From Zizania palustris (taxonomy: Eukaryota; Streptophyta; Magnoliopsida; Poales; Poaceae), in assembly GCA_019279435.1 (NCBI GenBank), contig JAAALK010000287.1, forward strand, positions 20,894,162-20,958,161: a DNA stretch of 64,000 bases. Reading direction: 5' to 3'. Positions 22,200-34,022 of this stretch are shown piece after piece. A program made the position numbers and the translations under genes. Within the stretch, counting starts at the first letter, position 1, and every line of letters begins with the position of its first letter. The notes under the pieces were generated by a model. It was not told where the DNA came from, searched no databases, and was given only the letters and a program-made list of their open reading frames with translations.

Positions 22200-23245
22200 A
22201 TGCGGGAGAAGGGGCACTGCGTGAATGGATGACTGAGATAACTCTAGATAGTGATGGATGGCTAGGATTCGCTGGATGTTAGGTCATGTGTGTGTAATCC
22301 ATCCTTCAATTATATAGTAGAGTGATTAGGAGGGTACATGGATTTTAGAGGGATGAGGGACATGGTAATTTTTATTGTAAATAATCCTGTACCATAATAT
22401 TGAAAATGTATTTTAAATGTCCCTTACAATGTTGTACGGTACGTACATACTGATGTAAATCACATCTCAGTTTAGTCTTGTATTAGATAGAACTCTGGTT
22501 CAAAAACTCATTTTTTTGTAAATAATCTAGGAACACTTGACATGACCTTTAGTAAAGACACATATCGTTGCTCTTTGCCTAAAATTCCCCATAACTATAT
22601 AACTAGGTACGAAAGGGTGATAATGAGCTAACGAGATATAGATAGTCAATGTCGTCACTACCACAAAGGTGGTTAGGAGGGTTCTTAATAAGAAGAGTAG
22701 AAATAGTGAGATACCATCGGTTTACAGAAAGCCACCATTAACACCAACTCCCATGTTATAGAAAGGGATTGTTATATGGACACCCCCATTGCCCCATGTC
22801 GCTCTAGTTATCCTATTGCCCTTGTAACCCTGACTACCATAGTCGTTGGTTGCCCCCATCATTCACATCGTCGTATGCCTCTATCATAAATAAAGGTTGT
22901 GTTTGAATCTAGGTCTAAGCATAGACAAATATGGGTCCGTAGAAAATTTTTTACACCTTTTTCATTTCTCTCTCCGGCTCCCATCCAATCCATTTTCATC
23001 ATGTCTTAAATGTTGTGATAGTGTCTTAAATTAGACATGATTTTTTTCATTCTCTATTCTTTTTTTTAATTTCTCATCACATCGGATTTTTTATAGTCTA
23101 ATAAATACTCCCTCCAGTATAGAAATACAAGCCATTTTGGCTTTCTACTCAAGTCATATAAAACACGTCGTTTCAAACTTGAAGGGGTTTTTCTTCTTGT
23201 TCTACCTCTGCATGCATGCCGATATCATTATAATTTTCTTGTTGT
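22200..23245. other. Intergenic, no gene seen
   Basis: AT-rich sequence without supported ORFs. At about 23104 a TACTCCCTCCAGTATAG segment resembles one end of a Stowaway MITE, but no partner end was found. Confidence 0.45.
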
Positions 23246-23699
23246 TGTTGGAAGGTGATCTATTAGGCAAACGGAAATAAGGAATCAATCAGATTAAAAG
23301 GAAATTGATTGATTTTTTTTCGGTTATGGAAAGCTTGATTAAGATCTCCCAAAATCGCGCCATGATCGGAGGCACAATCAACTGCATGGTTGCGGCCCCA
23401 GATTGAACAGCGCCATATAAAAAGGGGTAGAAGGCGACATTTTGAGGCTAACGTTCTCATTCTGTTAAAACCACCCCATACTTTCTAACACCGATCCAAA
23501 AGGGTGCTGGATTAATCTGAAGGTCGCTACCCATCGTCGTGGCGACGGCGACCTCAAGATTCGTCCCCGGACAGTGCCGGTGGCGCCCCGAAGAGAGGAG
23601 GGACTTGATCCGGCAACAACACCGTCAGGCCGACACCGTTGCTGCCTCCGTCTCCTCTCCACCAACAACCAAGATGGCCGACGATCAAGCTCTTGGACA
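23246..23699 (+). repeat. 5' LTR of the second copia element
   Basis: 454 bp, with a TATA box (TATAAAAA, 23416-23423). It matches 29561-30011 throughout. The shared sequence continues through AGG just after the TTGGACA end, then the two copies diverge, which sets the boundary to within two bases. Confidence 0.88.
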
Positions 23700-25185
23700 G
23701 GAGCCATGCTAGTCTGGATCTTGAACCTTATAATGATCCTGTGCCTAGAGGTTTATGTTTTATTGCCTCGGTTGATTGGTTGATGCAGTAAGATTATGGT
23801 TTATTTAAGTTAACATCACTGATTAGGCCAAATTCTAGTTGATTACTGTTCTATTTTGCCTAATCACTCACGGATTATGGCTATTTGTGCATGATTAGGT
23901 TACTGCTAATTTGTTTTAATGTAAGTTAATGGTATGTTTACGCACCATAAGATCTTGTTTATGATTAGGATTAGTTTTAATCAAACCGGGTTAATTTTTT
24001 TTTTACTCGGATTAAAGGGTTTGTTTTCTTGACGGGGACTCAGATTATGCTTGGGTTCTAACCTTTTGTGTTTGAGCTAGGGTAGCATACAGAAGGAGGG
24101 GAAAATCAAGTGAATCAAATAATATAATCCCTCGGTAGCTAACCCACATATACATATAAAAAAATCCCCAAAATCCCTAATCCTAAGAGATGGTTGCAGG
24201 ATTTATCTGGGCAGCAAAAAAAAAATTTAGGCGTGCCCTGTCCTTGCCTTTACTTCACGTCGTGCACTGCTGACTACCGATCTGCCGTAATGAGCTCCAT
24301 GGCATGAAGTGTTGTCGTGGTTGCTGGCAGATCTGGTGATTTGCGGAGAGATCTCACGCCCGTGGGATTCAGACCTGATGTTCCCACAGCCTTCCTCGCT
24401 TATCGCTTCTGGGGTTGCTTCATGGCAGCAACCCCAACAGCTTCTGCGCCGGTGACTCACGGGCAGCTCCAGCCTCCACGCCGCTCACTCGCTTCCCTCG
24501 CGCCGCACCGCAGAAACCGGGTGAGGGAGAAATGAAATGAGCTACGGTTTGATGGGGGCTCGCGGCCGGGCAGTCATTTTATATTCCTAGCGCGTGCAAT
24601 AAGGACCGTCAATCCAAGATAAATGGCTCAGATTAATCTGTAAGGGGGGAGCTGGCCTTATACATTTTCAGCCCATGCAGGTGCACGCAGCCATTAAATG
24701 GGCTGGGTTGAATGCGGCCCGTGTTCGTTGGGTGAGAAAATGACCAACCAGTGAAAAATTCAGCCCATTACTAATTTATATTTCCAGATTATTTTACGAG
24801 TATTTCCTCCCGTTTTATTTGTATTAATTGCATAATTATTTCTTTATGCTAGAAAATCACGTAGAATTCATGAAAAATTATCTGATGATGTCTCTGAATA
24901 AATGGAACCAACGGGAAATTTATTTAGAGATTGTTTATGATTTAATTTAAATTTACTTGCATTATGGGATTATGTTATTGCGTATAAATAATTTTTGGCC
25001 AAAGCTGATTTATTTATGCGTTCTACCCACTGTTTATGAATATTTCGTTTCTGCCCAACGGTGATGCGAAGTATGTTCATGTGTGATTTTTTGTGCATGT
25101 TTAATTAATCAAGCCAACGTAGGTTAATTACATGCTTTATTTATGTCAATTTTACCTTACTAATCATTCATTATTTATTTGATCA
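23700..25185 (+). other. Long untranslated leader of the second copia element
   Basis: Nearly 1.5 kb between the LTR and the gag ATG with no supported ORF. It starts GAGCCATGCTAG rather than TGGTATCAGAGC, so a different tRNA primer, or a rearrangement, must be assumed. Confidence 0.6.
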
Positions 25186-28107
25186 GTGATGACGCCCTCC
25201 AGCATCGTTACATACATGAACGGTGTTGAAAAGCTAGGGGGAACTAACTTCACTAAGTGGAAGGGTGAACTAATGCTAATCTTGGCCATTATCGACCGAG
25301 ATCACTCCTTTCGTGAAGATAAGCCTGTTGTACCAGTAGGTGAAGGTGATAATGATGCCACCTTGGTACATCGTATGGCTGAATATGAAAAGGCTAAAGC
25401 CCAATGGGAGAGGTCTGATAGAGTGGCATTAATGATCATGGACCACTCTATCAACCCTGCCATAAGAGGGGCTCTTCCCAAGACTCCATCAAGTGCAAAG
25501 GAGTTCATGGCCAAAATTGAGGAACACTTCCAAGGATCCTCTAAAGCTAATGCTAGCATGCTCATGACAAAAATGATGCATGCTAAGTATGATGGATGTG
25601 GAAGTGTGAGGGAGCACATCCTTAAGTTAATTGATGTCTCCAACAAATTGAAGGATCTTGAGATGCCTCTTCCGGAGCCATATCTTGTCCACTACATTAT
25701 GTTGTCGCTCCCCGGTGTTTTTGACAACTTCAAGATTAATTATAATGGGAGCGATAAGAAGTGGTCCTTGGCTGAACTGATTGCAAAATGTAGCCAAGAA
25801 GAGGAAAGGCTCAGGGCTGAGAATAAAGACTTTATAAATCTCATAAGTCAAGATCTGAAGAAAAATTTTGGTCATGGCAAGATTAGTGGGAAAGCTTCTC
25901 ATTACAAGAAAGGAAAAGGGAAGAAGCCTTATGATCCCCCCAAGAAAGAAGCTCCTAAGGAGGAAGATGCCTCAAAAGAGAAGAAGGGTCCTAGGTGTCT
26001 CCATTGTAAGGATTGGGGGCACATAAGAAGGGACTGTTCTGAATTTAAGGCATGGCTCGCTAAGAAAGGTAATGATGACATAATTTCTTTCATTGACGAG
26101 TCCTTCTTTACTTATTATTCCTTAAACACGTGGTGGATTGATTCTGGTGCCACTGTGCACGTCACGAATTCATCACATGGATTCCTTGGCGCCCGGACCA
26201 CAAGAGGGGAGAGAAATCTCAAAGTGGCTGATGGGCATGAAGCGAAGGTTGAAGCCGTCGGGACTCTCCCATTAGAACTTCATGGCAGCTTTACACTCAT
26301 TTTAAATAATGTTTTATTTGTACTCTCATTACAGAGAAACTTAATTTTTGTCGCTTTGTTAGAAGATGAGGGTTATGAGTGTGTCTTTGGGAACAATAAG
26401 TGCATTATTAAACATAATAATAAAGTTGTTGGCCTTGCTCCTAGGCAAGGAATGCTCTATATGTTATCCCTTAATGACTTCCCTGTGATGAATGTGTGCG
26501 ATGTCACAAATAAGCGTAAGAGAAGTACTAGTGAAAATGAGACTTCTTCGAAATTATGGCACTGTCGTTTAGGCCATATTTCGAGGGGGAGAATGGAGCG
26601 TCTCATTAAGGAAGAGATACTCCAACCACTTGACTTTTCTGATTTAGACCATTGCGTGGAATGTATTAAAGAAAAATTTGTAAAGCATATCAAGAAAGAT
26701 GGAGCTACACGTAGTTCGAGTGTCTTAGAAATTATTCACACCGACATATGTGGTCCCTTTAATGTTACAACGGTGGATGGTTATAACTCATTCATTACTT
26801 TCACCGATGATTTCTCCCGGTATGGTTACATTTATCCCATACGTGAACGATCTGAGGCTCTTGAAAAATTTAAAATATTTAAGGCTGAAGTAGAAAATCA
26901 GCATAATGTTAAAATTAAAGTGGTAAGATCAGACCGAGGTGGAGAATATTATGGGAGACATACCCCTTATGGACAAATTCCTGGCCCTTTTGCGAAATTC
27001 TTACAACTGAATGACATAGTCGCTCAGTACTCGCTGCCTTATGAACCGCAGCAAAATGGTGTAGCTGAAAGGCGAAACCGCACTCTAATGGATATGGTGC
27101 GAAGTATGCTTAGTAATTCTACATTGTCATTGAGTTTGTGGATGGAGGCGTTAAAAACTGCCACACACATAATTAATCGTGTTCCAAGTAAATCAGTCCT
27201 TAAGACCCCTTATGAATTGTGGACTGGTAGGAAGCCTAGCATAAATTATTTCCATGTGTGGGGCTGTCCGGCAGAGGCCAAAATATTTAATCCACAAATT
27301 GGGAAATTAGATCCCAAGACTATAAGCTGTCATTTCATTGGATATCCCGAAAGGTCCAAGGGTTATCGATTTTATTGTCCAGACCGTACCACAAAATTTA
27401 CTGATACAAGACATGCAGTGTTCTTGGAGTGTGATGTAAGCTCAATTCCAAGAAAGATTGATCTTAAAGAGGTTCGGAACTTTGATTCCTCACTGATGAA
27501 TCATGATGATTTTATCCCTACAACTGTAGTTGCACCTCATGCGGGTACCGCGCCTTCAACTGAAAATATTGGCGATGCACCTGCAATTATTGAAACTGAG
27601 GATGCACCTATAGTGGATGAGCAACAAATTGAGGGTTCCGGGATAAATGAGGCCCCACCTGATAATGAACAAGAGGTGGAGCCTCAACAGTCCCATAAAG
27701 AAAATAATGAACCTCAACCCGTAAGAAGATCACTACGTGAAAGAAGAAGTGCCATTCCTAACGACTATGTCGTGTACATAAGTGAAGACGTAAACAACAT
27801 AGGGAAAATGGATGATCCAGCTTCATATAAAGAGGCCATGATGAGTGAAAATTCACAAAAATGGATTGAGGCTATGGAGGATGAGTTAAGATCTATGAGC
27901 TCTAATGATGTTTGGGACTTAGTAGAAATTCCCGATGGAGTCAAGAAGGTAGACTGTAAATGGGTCTACAAAACTAAATATGACTCCAAGGGGAAGATTG
28001 AAAGGTTCAAGGCAAGGCTTGTAGCTAAGGGCTTTACTCAAAAGAAGGAATTGACTATACCGAGACCTTCTCTCCTGTCTCCAAGAAGGATTCATTCAGA
28101 ATTGTAA
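25186..28107 (+). CDS. gag-pol: Copia Gag-Pol N-terminal part (gag, PR, IN, start of RT)
   Basis: 973 aa. The gag domain begins near residue 16 (GGTNFTKWKGELMLIL); CX2CX4HX4C knuckle at 271-284; protease DSG at 319-321; H-H-C-C zinc-binding region near 450-500. Integrase D520, D583 and E628: the second spacing is 44 rather than 35 because of an inserted GRHTPYGQ-type segment typical of this copia subgroup. RT opens with KARLVAKGFTQ and then leaves frame at a run of four A residues (28040-28043), ending in an unrelated tail of about 20 aa. The RT core resumes in another frame at once. One missing base in the A run explains the break. Confidence 0.9.
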   Translation: MMTPSSIVTYMNGVEKLGGTNFTKWKGELMLILAIIDRDHSFREDKPVVPVGEGDNDATLVHRMAEYEKAKAQWERSDRVALMIMDHSINPAIRGALPKTPSSAKEFMAKIEEHFQGSSKANASMLMTKMMHAKYDGCGSVREHILKLIDVSNKLKDLEMPLPEPYLVHYIMLSLPGVFDNFKINYNGSDKKWSLAELIAKCSQEEERLRAENKDFINLISQDLKKNFGHGKISGKASHYKKGKGKKPYDPPKKEAPKEEDASKEKKGPRCLHCKDWGHIRRDCSEFKAWLAKKGNDDIISFIDESFFTYYSLNTWWIDSGATVHVTNSSHGFLGARTTRGERNLKVADGHEAKVEAVGTLPLELHGSFTLILNNVLFVLSLQRNLIFVALLEDEGYECVFGNNKCIIKHNNKVVGLAPRQGMLYMLSLNDFPVMNVCDVTNKRKRSTSENETSSKLWHCRLGHISRGRMERLIKEEILQPLDFSDLDHCVECIKEKFVKHIKKDGATRSSSVLEIIHTDICGPFNVTTVDGYNSFITFTDDFSRYGYIYPIRERSEALEKFKIFKAEVENQHNVKIKVVRSDRGGEYYGRHTPYGQIPGPFAKFLQLNDIVAQYSLPYEPQQNGVAERRNRTLMDMVRSMLSNSTLSLSLWMEALKTATHIINRVPSKSVLKTPYELWTGRKPSINYFHVWGCPAEAKIFNPQIGKLDPKTISCHFIGYPERSKGYRFYCPDRTTKFTDTRHAVFLECDVSSIPRKIDLKEVRNFDSSLMNHDDFIPTTVVAPHAGTAPSTENIGDAPAIIETEDAPIVDEQQIEGSGINEAPPDNEQEVEPQQSHKENNEPQPVRRSLRERRSAIPNDYVVYISEDVNNIGKMDDPASYKEAMMSENSQKWIEAMEDELRSMSSNDVWDLVEIPDGVKKVDCKWVYKTKYDSKGKIERFKARLVAKGFTQKKELTIPRPSLLSPRRIHSEL

Positions 28108-29513
28108 TGGCACTTGTAGCTCATTATGATCTAGAGTTACACCAAATGGATGTTAAAACCGCATTCCTTAATGGTGACTTGCAAGAGAATGTGTACATGG
28201 CTCAACCAGAAGGCAAGGAACATATGGGATGCAGACTTAAGAAATCCATTTATGGATTGAAACAAGCATCCAGACAGTGGTACCTTAAGTTTGATGAAGT
28301 CGTTAAGAAATTTGGCTTCATTGAAAATCAAGTGGACAATTGTATATATATCAAGACCAAGGGGAGTATGTTCATCATCCTAGTATTATACGTGGATGAC
28401 ATCCTATTAGCGAGCAGTGATAAAAATTTACTGCATGAGACAAAGGGATTTCTGTCATCATATTTTGATATGAAGGACTTAGGTGATGCCTCTTATGTTT
28501 TGGGCATAGAAATTTACCGAGACAGAACTAAAAGTATGCTTGGATTATCTCAAAAGGCATATATTGAAAAGGTGCTTAAGAGATATAATATGCACAACTG
28601 TTCTGGTACGCCTGCCCCAGTGGTAAAGGGTGATAAGCTTGGAGCATTCCAAAGTCCAAGGAATCAATTAGAGATCGATCAAATGAAGTCGATTCCTTAT
28701 GCTTCAGCTGTTGGAAGTATTATGTATGCTCAAGTATGCACACGCCCTGATTTAGCATTTATTACCGGGCTACTTGGTAGATTTCAATCTAATCCAGGAT
28801 TGAAGCACTGGAAGGCCACTAAGAAAGTCTTGCGTTATATGCAAGAAACTAAACATTACATGCTAACGTACAAAAGAACTGATAACCTTGAGGTAATTGG
28901 TTATTCAGATGCTGATTTTGCAGGATGTGCAGACTCTCAAAAATCTACATCAGGATATGTCTTCATGCTTGCAAGTGGAGCCATATCGTGGAGAAGTTGC
29001 AAACAAACGATCACTACATCCTCTACGATGTACGCTGAGTTTATAGCATGTTATGAGGCCGTGGGGCAGGCCATGTGGCTTAAAAACTTTATCCCCGGTT
29101 TAAGAGTGGTGGACAGCATAAGTAAGCCACTAACATTATACTGCGATAATAAAGCCGCAGTTTTCTTCTCACACAACAATAAGTCAAGTGGGGCTGCCAA
29201 GCACATTGACCTTAAGTATCTTGTGGTGAGAGAAAGAGTCCAGGATCACACCATTAATTTGGAGCATATAAGTACTAAGAAAATGCTTGCGGATCCGTTA
29301 ACTAAAGGCTTACCTCCCAATATTTTTCAAGAACATGTTGCCGGCATGGGATTATTGAAAAGCCTTTTGATCCTGGACGGGCCATTTAAACAACCAACTC
29401 CCATTATGACTAAAGTAATGTTGCTATCCTATCAAGGTGAATTGATACATAGTAGATACATGAGTGGCAATGGGATTTTATTCACTGTTGTTGCTCATCA
29501 TCTCTTGTATTGA
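28107..29513 (+). pseudogene. pol: Copia Pol C-terminal part (RT core, RNase H), out of frame
   Basis: 468 aa in a different frame from the preceding ORF and overlapping its end. Contains ALVAHYDLELHQMDVKTAFL, the catalytic YVDD at 95-98, and RNase H with YSDADFAG, a degenerate TMYAEF (Met in place of the usual Ala-Glu context) and YCDNKAA. No promoter or start of its own is expected; it is the downstream half of a frameshifted polyprotein and is probably not expressed as enzyme. Confidence 0.88.
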
Positions 29514-29549
29514 TCTCACTTAATGTGGACTCATGTTAGCCTAACGATC

Positions 29550-29560
29550 AAAGGGGAGAA
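29550..29560 (+). other. Polypurine tract of the second copia element
   Basis: AAAGGGGAGAA directly before the 3' LTR; the normal plus-strand priming site. Confidence 0.85.
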
Positions 29561-30011
29561 TGTTGGAAGGTGATCTATTAGGCAAACGGAAATAAGGAAT
29601 CAATCAGATTAAAAGGAAATTGATTGATTTTTTCGGTTATGGAAAGCTTGATTAAGATCTCCCAAAATCGCGCCATGATCGGAGGCACAATCAACTGCAT
29701 GGTTGCGGCCCCAGATCGAACAGCGCCATATAAAAGGGGTAGAAGGCGACATTTTGAGGCTAACGTTCTCATTCTGTTAAAACCACCCCATACTTTCTAA
29801 CACCGATCCAAAAGGGCGCTGGATTGATCTGAAGGTCGCTACCCATCGTCGTGGCGACGACGACCTCAAGATCCGTCCCCGGACAGTGCCGGTGGCGCCC
29901 CGAAGGGAGGAGGGACTTGATCCGGCAACAACACCGTCAGGCCGACGCCGTTGCTGCCTCCGTCTCCTCTCCACCAACAACCAAGATGGCCGACGATCAA
30001 GCTCTTGGACA
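29561..30011 (+). repeat. 3' LTR of the second copia element
   Basis: 451 bp, about 98.5% identical to the 5' LTR. All seven substitutions seen are transitions (for example GATTG/GATCG and GGTGC/GGCGC), as expected from cytosine methylation decay. Confidence 0.88.
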
Positions 30012-30370
30012 GGGTAACACTTTCCGCCTAATGTAGTGTTTTTTTAATGTGTTCATGCTTCTAGACTAGATCGATTCTATGGCATTAATATTATGAGCTA
30101 ACAGTTGTCCCCTAACCAATAATAAGGGAGTAGTTTATTGACGTTTGAACTAGTTTATACTATACTATTTAATTGAAGTAAACATAGAAAACAATCCATA
30201 ATTAATTACTCATTCGTATCTTAAATCATATTCTAAATGAATTATTTTTCTATCCAGAGTACATAAAACACTGTAGTTGAAGCCGCTTTTGGTAAAAAAA
30301 AAAGTCCCGTAGCCCCATTGTCACCCCTACACGGCTGCACGAGAGTGAGCATCGTCAATGCGGTTTTAGG

Positions 30371-30653
30371 CAGGGCCGTGCCTGAGGGGGGTCGAGCAGT
30401 GCGCTCGATCTGGGCCCCACTTTCTCAGGGGCCCCACCCGACCACCACATACAAAGTAGCGCGCACAGGTACCACAGACCGTGGGCCGTGACCATGAGAC
30501 AGCCAGGCAGGCCATCGTAGGTCACGATAATCAGGGGATGAGGAGAACCAAGCCACGCCACACGCAACGTTACGTGAATACGAATGACACTAGTAATTAG
30601 GGCCCCTATTTATAGTATCGCCCTAGGCCCCACGAAACTCAGGAACGGCCCTG
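30371..30653. mobile_element. hAT-type MITE upstream of the PMT2-like gene
   Basis: 283 bp. The left end CAGGGCCGTGCCTGAG and the right end, whose complement is CAGGGCCGTTCCTGAG, form 16-bp terminal inverted repeats with one mismatch. It is flanked by a perfect 8-bp duplication GTTTTAGG (30363-30370 and 30654-30661). No coding capacity. It sits a few hundred bases upstream of the untranslated first exon of the methyltransferase gene, so it may lie in its promoter. Confidence 0.88.
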
Positions 30654-30879
30654 GTTTTAGGGTTTTAAGTTTTTTGGCCCCTTCCGTGATCCAAGTACCC
30701 GGAAGAACAACCGTCTTTAAAGCACCAATTTCTCCTAAAAAAACCGGATTTTTTTAAAAAAGCCCTTTCCCCTTTATTCTCTCCAAAATACGACGGGAAG
30801 CATTTTCCTCGGGCGCGCGTATTGTTCGTTCGGCTGGAATCGGCCGTCGGTGGAGTGGAGGCCGAACTGTAAAGCCTGT

Positions 30880-31047
30880 GGGTTTGGCGAATCCCCACTC
30901 CTCTCCTCCCCCTACAGAAATCGCAAAACCCAGCTGAAAACCCCCAGGAATCCGGCCCGAACCCTCCTCACTCACACCTCTCTTGCCGCAGCAGCGGCCG
31001 CGGAAGCTGGCGCCCGCGTAGGAGCAGCTGTCTCCTGGATCCAACCG
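30880..31047 (+). other. Untranslated first exon of the PMT2-like gene
   Basis: GC-rich leader ending CCAACCG|GTGAGA at 31047/31048. The intron ends TTCCTCAG at 31509 and the second exon begins eight bases before the ATG at 31518. The upstream limit is only estimated; no clear TATA box was found. Confidence 0.6.
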
Positions 31048-31177
31048 GTGAGACCCATTCTCCTCCTTCCTAGTTAAAAAGATGGGTTCTTGATGCTCCT
31101 TGCATAGATCCGGCGATGCTGCTGTGAGGCATTCTTGCTTGCATTTTTAGTCCGGGCTTGGATCGATCTGTTTTGCT

Positions 31178-31193
31178 AGAGAGAGAGAGAGAG
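31178..31193 (+). repeat. (AG)n microsatellite in the 5'-UTR intron
   Basis: Short perfect AG/GA run within the leader intron of the PMT2-like gene. Confidence 0.85.
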
Positions 31194-31517
31194 GTTTGCT
31201 TACGGCTGAGAGGTTTCTTCTGGTCTGTCTTCTTTGCTGCGAACAATCGAATCCAAATCTTAATCGCCTTGGATTTGAGCTCATAGTTGCGGATTTGGTT
31301 GCTGCGTAGTGGAGTACAATAAACTTTACAAAACAGTGGAGTTTACTACTGGTAACAGCAGTTCATTTTACAAAGATTTGAGCTTTCCCCATTCTCCACG
31401 TCGGGTCTGCCTCTGGGTCTTGGCCATGTTGGATTTAGCTGAGTTTCTTTTCATAGATTTGCATTGTATTCACCCTCATGATTGATTTCTTGAATGCCCA
31501 ATTCCTCAGGGTAAGCC

Positions 31518-34022
31518 ATGGCTGTGAAGGGGAGTTCTGGAGATAACAGGACCAGAAGCACTGTGACACTATGCATAGTGATTGGCATGTGCTGCTTCTT
31601 CTACATCTTAGGAGCTTGGCAAAAGAGTGGATTTGGAAAGGGGGACAGCATTGCCCTGGAGATCACGAAGCGGACGGATTGTGCCATGTTGCCTAACCTT
31701 AGTTTCGATACTCACCATTCTAAAGAAGCCAGCTCTAGGGATCTTGTTTCGCCGGTGAAGAAATTCAAGCCGTGCCCAGATCACTACACGGATTATACCC
31801 CTTGCCAAGATCAGAATAGAGCAATGAAATTTCCTCGGGAGGATATGAATTACAGAGAGCGGCATTGCCCACCACAGAAAGAAAAGTTACACTGCTTGAT
31901 ACCACCACCTAAGGGATATGTGGCTCCATTCCCATGGCCAAAAAGTCGGGACTATGTTCCTTTTGCAAATTGTCCCTATAAGAGCTTGACGGTTGAGAAA
32001 GCGATCCAGAATTGGGTGCAGTATGAAGGCAATGTCTTCAGATTCCCTGGCGGAGGGACACAATTCCCTCAAGGTGCTGATAAGTACATCGATCAACTAG
32101 CATCAGTTATTCCAATCGCCAATGGAACTGTCAGGACTGCATTGGACACTGGCTGTGGGGTAAGAGCTTATTGCTACTTTGCAGGCTAAAAATGAAACTT
32201 TTTAAATACCAAGGTATAGATCATGTCTTAAGGTGATGAAACTATTTCAGGTGGCTAGCTGGGGAGCTTACTTATTAAAGAGGAATGTCTTGGCAATGTC
32301 ATTTGCACCAAGAGATTCACATGAGGCACAAGTGCAGTTTGCTCTGGAGAGGGGTGTCCCAGCTGTTATCGGTGTTCTTGGGACGATAAAACTCCCTTAC
32401 CCATCTAGAGCATTTGACATGGCCCATTGTTCCAGGTGTTTGATTCCATGGGGAGGAAATGGTGAGTCTAATCATGTAGTGTTGTAGCCTTTGGTATTCT
32501 GCATCAAAGATAATATTTTTCAGGGACAATCCGTTACTAGTATTGCTCATGTACCACTCTTGTGCAATACTGCAATTATTTATTTCTTTTCAGAAGTCAT
32601 AATTGGTTTATCATTTTGCAGGTGGAATATACATGATGGAAGTTGATAGGGTTCTAAGGCCTGGTGGATACTGGGTGTTATCAGGGCCTCCGATTAATTG
32701 GGAAGCAAACTACAAGGGTTGGCAGCGTACAAAGAAAGATCTTGAGGCGGAGCAGAATAAAATAGAGGAAATTGCTGAGCTTCTGTGCTGGGAAAAGGTC
32801 TCACAGAAGGGTGAAATGGCAATATGGAGGAAAAGATTAAACACCGAGTCTTGTCCTTCTAGGCAAGACGAATCTAGTGTGCAGATGTGTGACTCAACAA
32901 ATGCAGATGATGTCTGGTATGTCATTCCTGTAACTTTGTTAAACATCCTTTAGGACACGGTTGCTAATATCTGATGAAGATCCTTTCACTGGATCTCGAG
33001 TACGGTGTATGATAGTAAAGCATTTGTAGATTTGATGTTTCAGGGAACATATTCTTTTATGGTTGCGTATTTAGATGTGTTAATAGACAATAAATATGCT
33101 GTTCTAGTTCAAACATTAGATAATTTTATCCTAATTTTTACTTACTGTGGCAACACCAGGTACAAGAAGATGGAGGCCTGTGTGACACCTATTCCTGATG
33201 TAAATGATCCAAGTGAAGTTGCTGGAGGAGCAATCAAGCCCTTCCCAAGCAGACTCAATGCAATTCCCCCAAGAATTGCTAATGGTCTGATTCCAGAGGT
33301 TTCATCTCAGGCCTATCAGAAAGACAACAGAATGTGGAAGAAACATGTCAAGGCGTATAGCAGTGTGAACAAGTATCTACTTACTGGAAGATACAGAAAC
33401 ATTATGGATATGAATGCAGGTTTTGGGGGATTTGCTGCAGCCATCGAGTCACCAAAATCTTGGGTGATGAATGTTGTGCCAACAATTTCAAAGATATCAA
33501 CTCTAGGGGCTATTTATGAGCGAGGATTGATTGGTATATACCATGACTGGTATGCCCCCATTTTTGCTTGGATTGCACTTTATTTAAAGGGTATCATGAA
33601 CTTAACCATCATGATAACTATGTCTCAGGTGTGAAGCTTTCTCTACTTACCCAAGGACATATGATCTGATCCATGCCAGCGGTCTTTTCACCATGTATAA
33701 AACCAAGTAAGATCCTCAAGTCCTGTGATATCTGTTTCACGGCTCGAATTACCTACGACGATTCATTTTCTTTGGGTTAAAATCTGACATCAGGTGCAGC
33801 ATGGAAGACATTCTACTGGAGATGGATCGCATCTTGAGACCAGAAGGCGCCCTCATAATGAGGGACGATGTCGATGTCTTGACGAAGGTGAACAGGCTTG
33901 CCCGGGGCATGAAATGGAACACGAAGCTGGTCGATCACGAGGATGGCCCCCTCGTGCGTGAGAAGGTGTTGTATGCTGTGAAGCAGTACTGGGTAGGAGG
34001 AAACCAGACTGCTGCAGCATGA
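31518..34022 (+). CDS. PMT2-like: PMT2-like putative S-adenosylmethionine methyltransferase
   Basis: Coding exons 31518-32159, 32251-32461, 32622-32916, 33160-33549, 33629-33706, 33794-34022. All junctions are GT-AG and phases fit, giving 1,845 nt and 614 aa. This is the plant DUF248 family of Golgi type II membrane proteins thought to methylate homogalacturonan or other wall polymers. A short cytosolic N-terminus is followed by one hydrophobic anchor (residues about 15-34, CIVIGMCCFFYILGAW). Conserved family segments include YTDYTPCQD, FPGGGTQFPQG, the SAM-binding DTGCGVASWG spanning the first exon junction, AHCSRCLIPW, EVDRVLRPGGYW and a second half with YRNIMDMNAGFGGFAAA. Length and exon content match Arabidopsis PMT2 closely. 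A leader intron is present. Substrate is not shown by sequence. Confidence 0.95.

Larger units (their letters stand above)
23246..30011 (+). mobile_element. Ty1/copia retrotransposon with frameshifted pol
   Basis: LTRs at 23246-23699 (454 bp) and 29561-30011 (451 bp) start TGTTGGAAGG and end TTGGACA. Seven transitions and two homopolymer indels separate them, about 1.5% divergence, or roughly 0.6 My at 1.3e-8 per site per year. The 6.8-kb element has a purine tract before the 3' LTR and gag-protease-integrase-RT-RNase H order. Two oddities stand out: no target-site duplication is visible (GTTGT before, GGGTA after), and the usual Met-tRNA primer site is not present after the 5' LTR. Pol is interrupted by one frameshift, so the copy is non-autonomous. 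Confidence 0.9.

Noticed and set aside
23104..23200. Stowaway-like terminus TACTCCCTCC
   Set aside because: Only one end was found. Without the partner end or a TA duplication I do not call an element.
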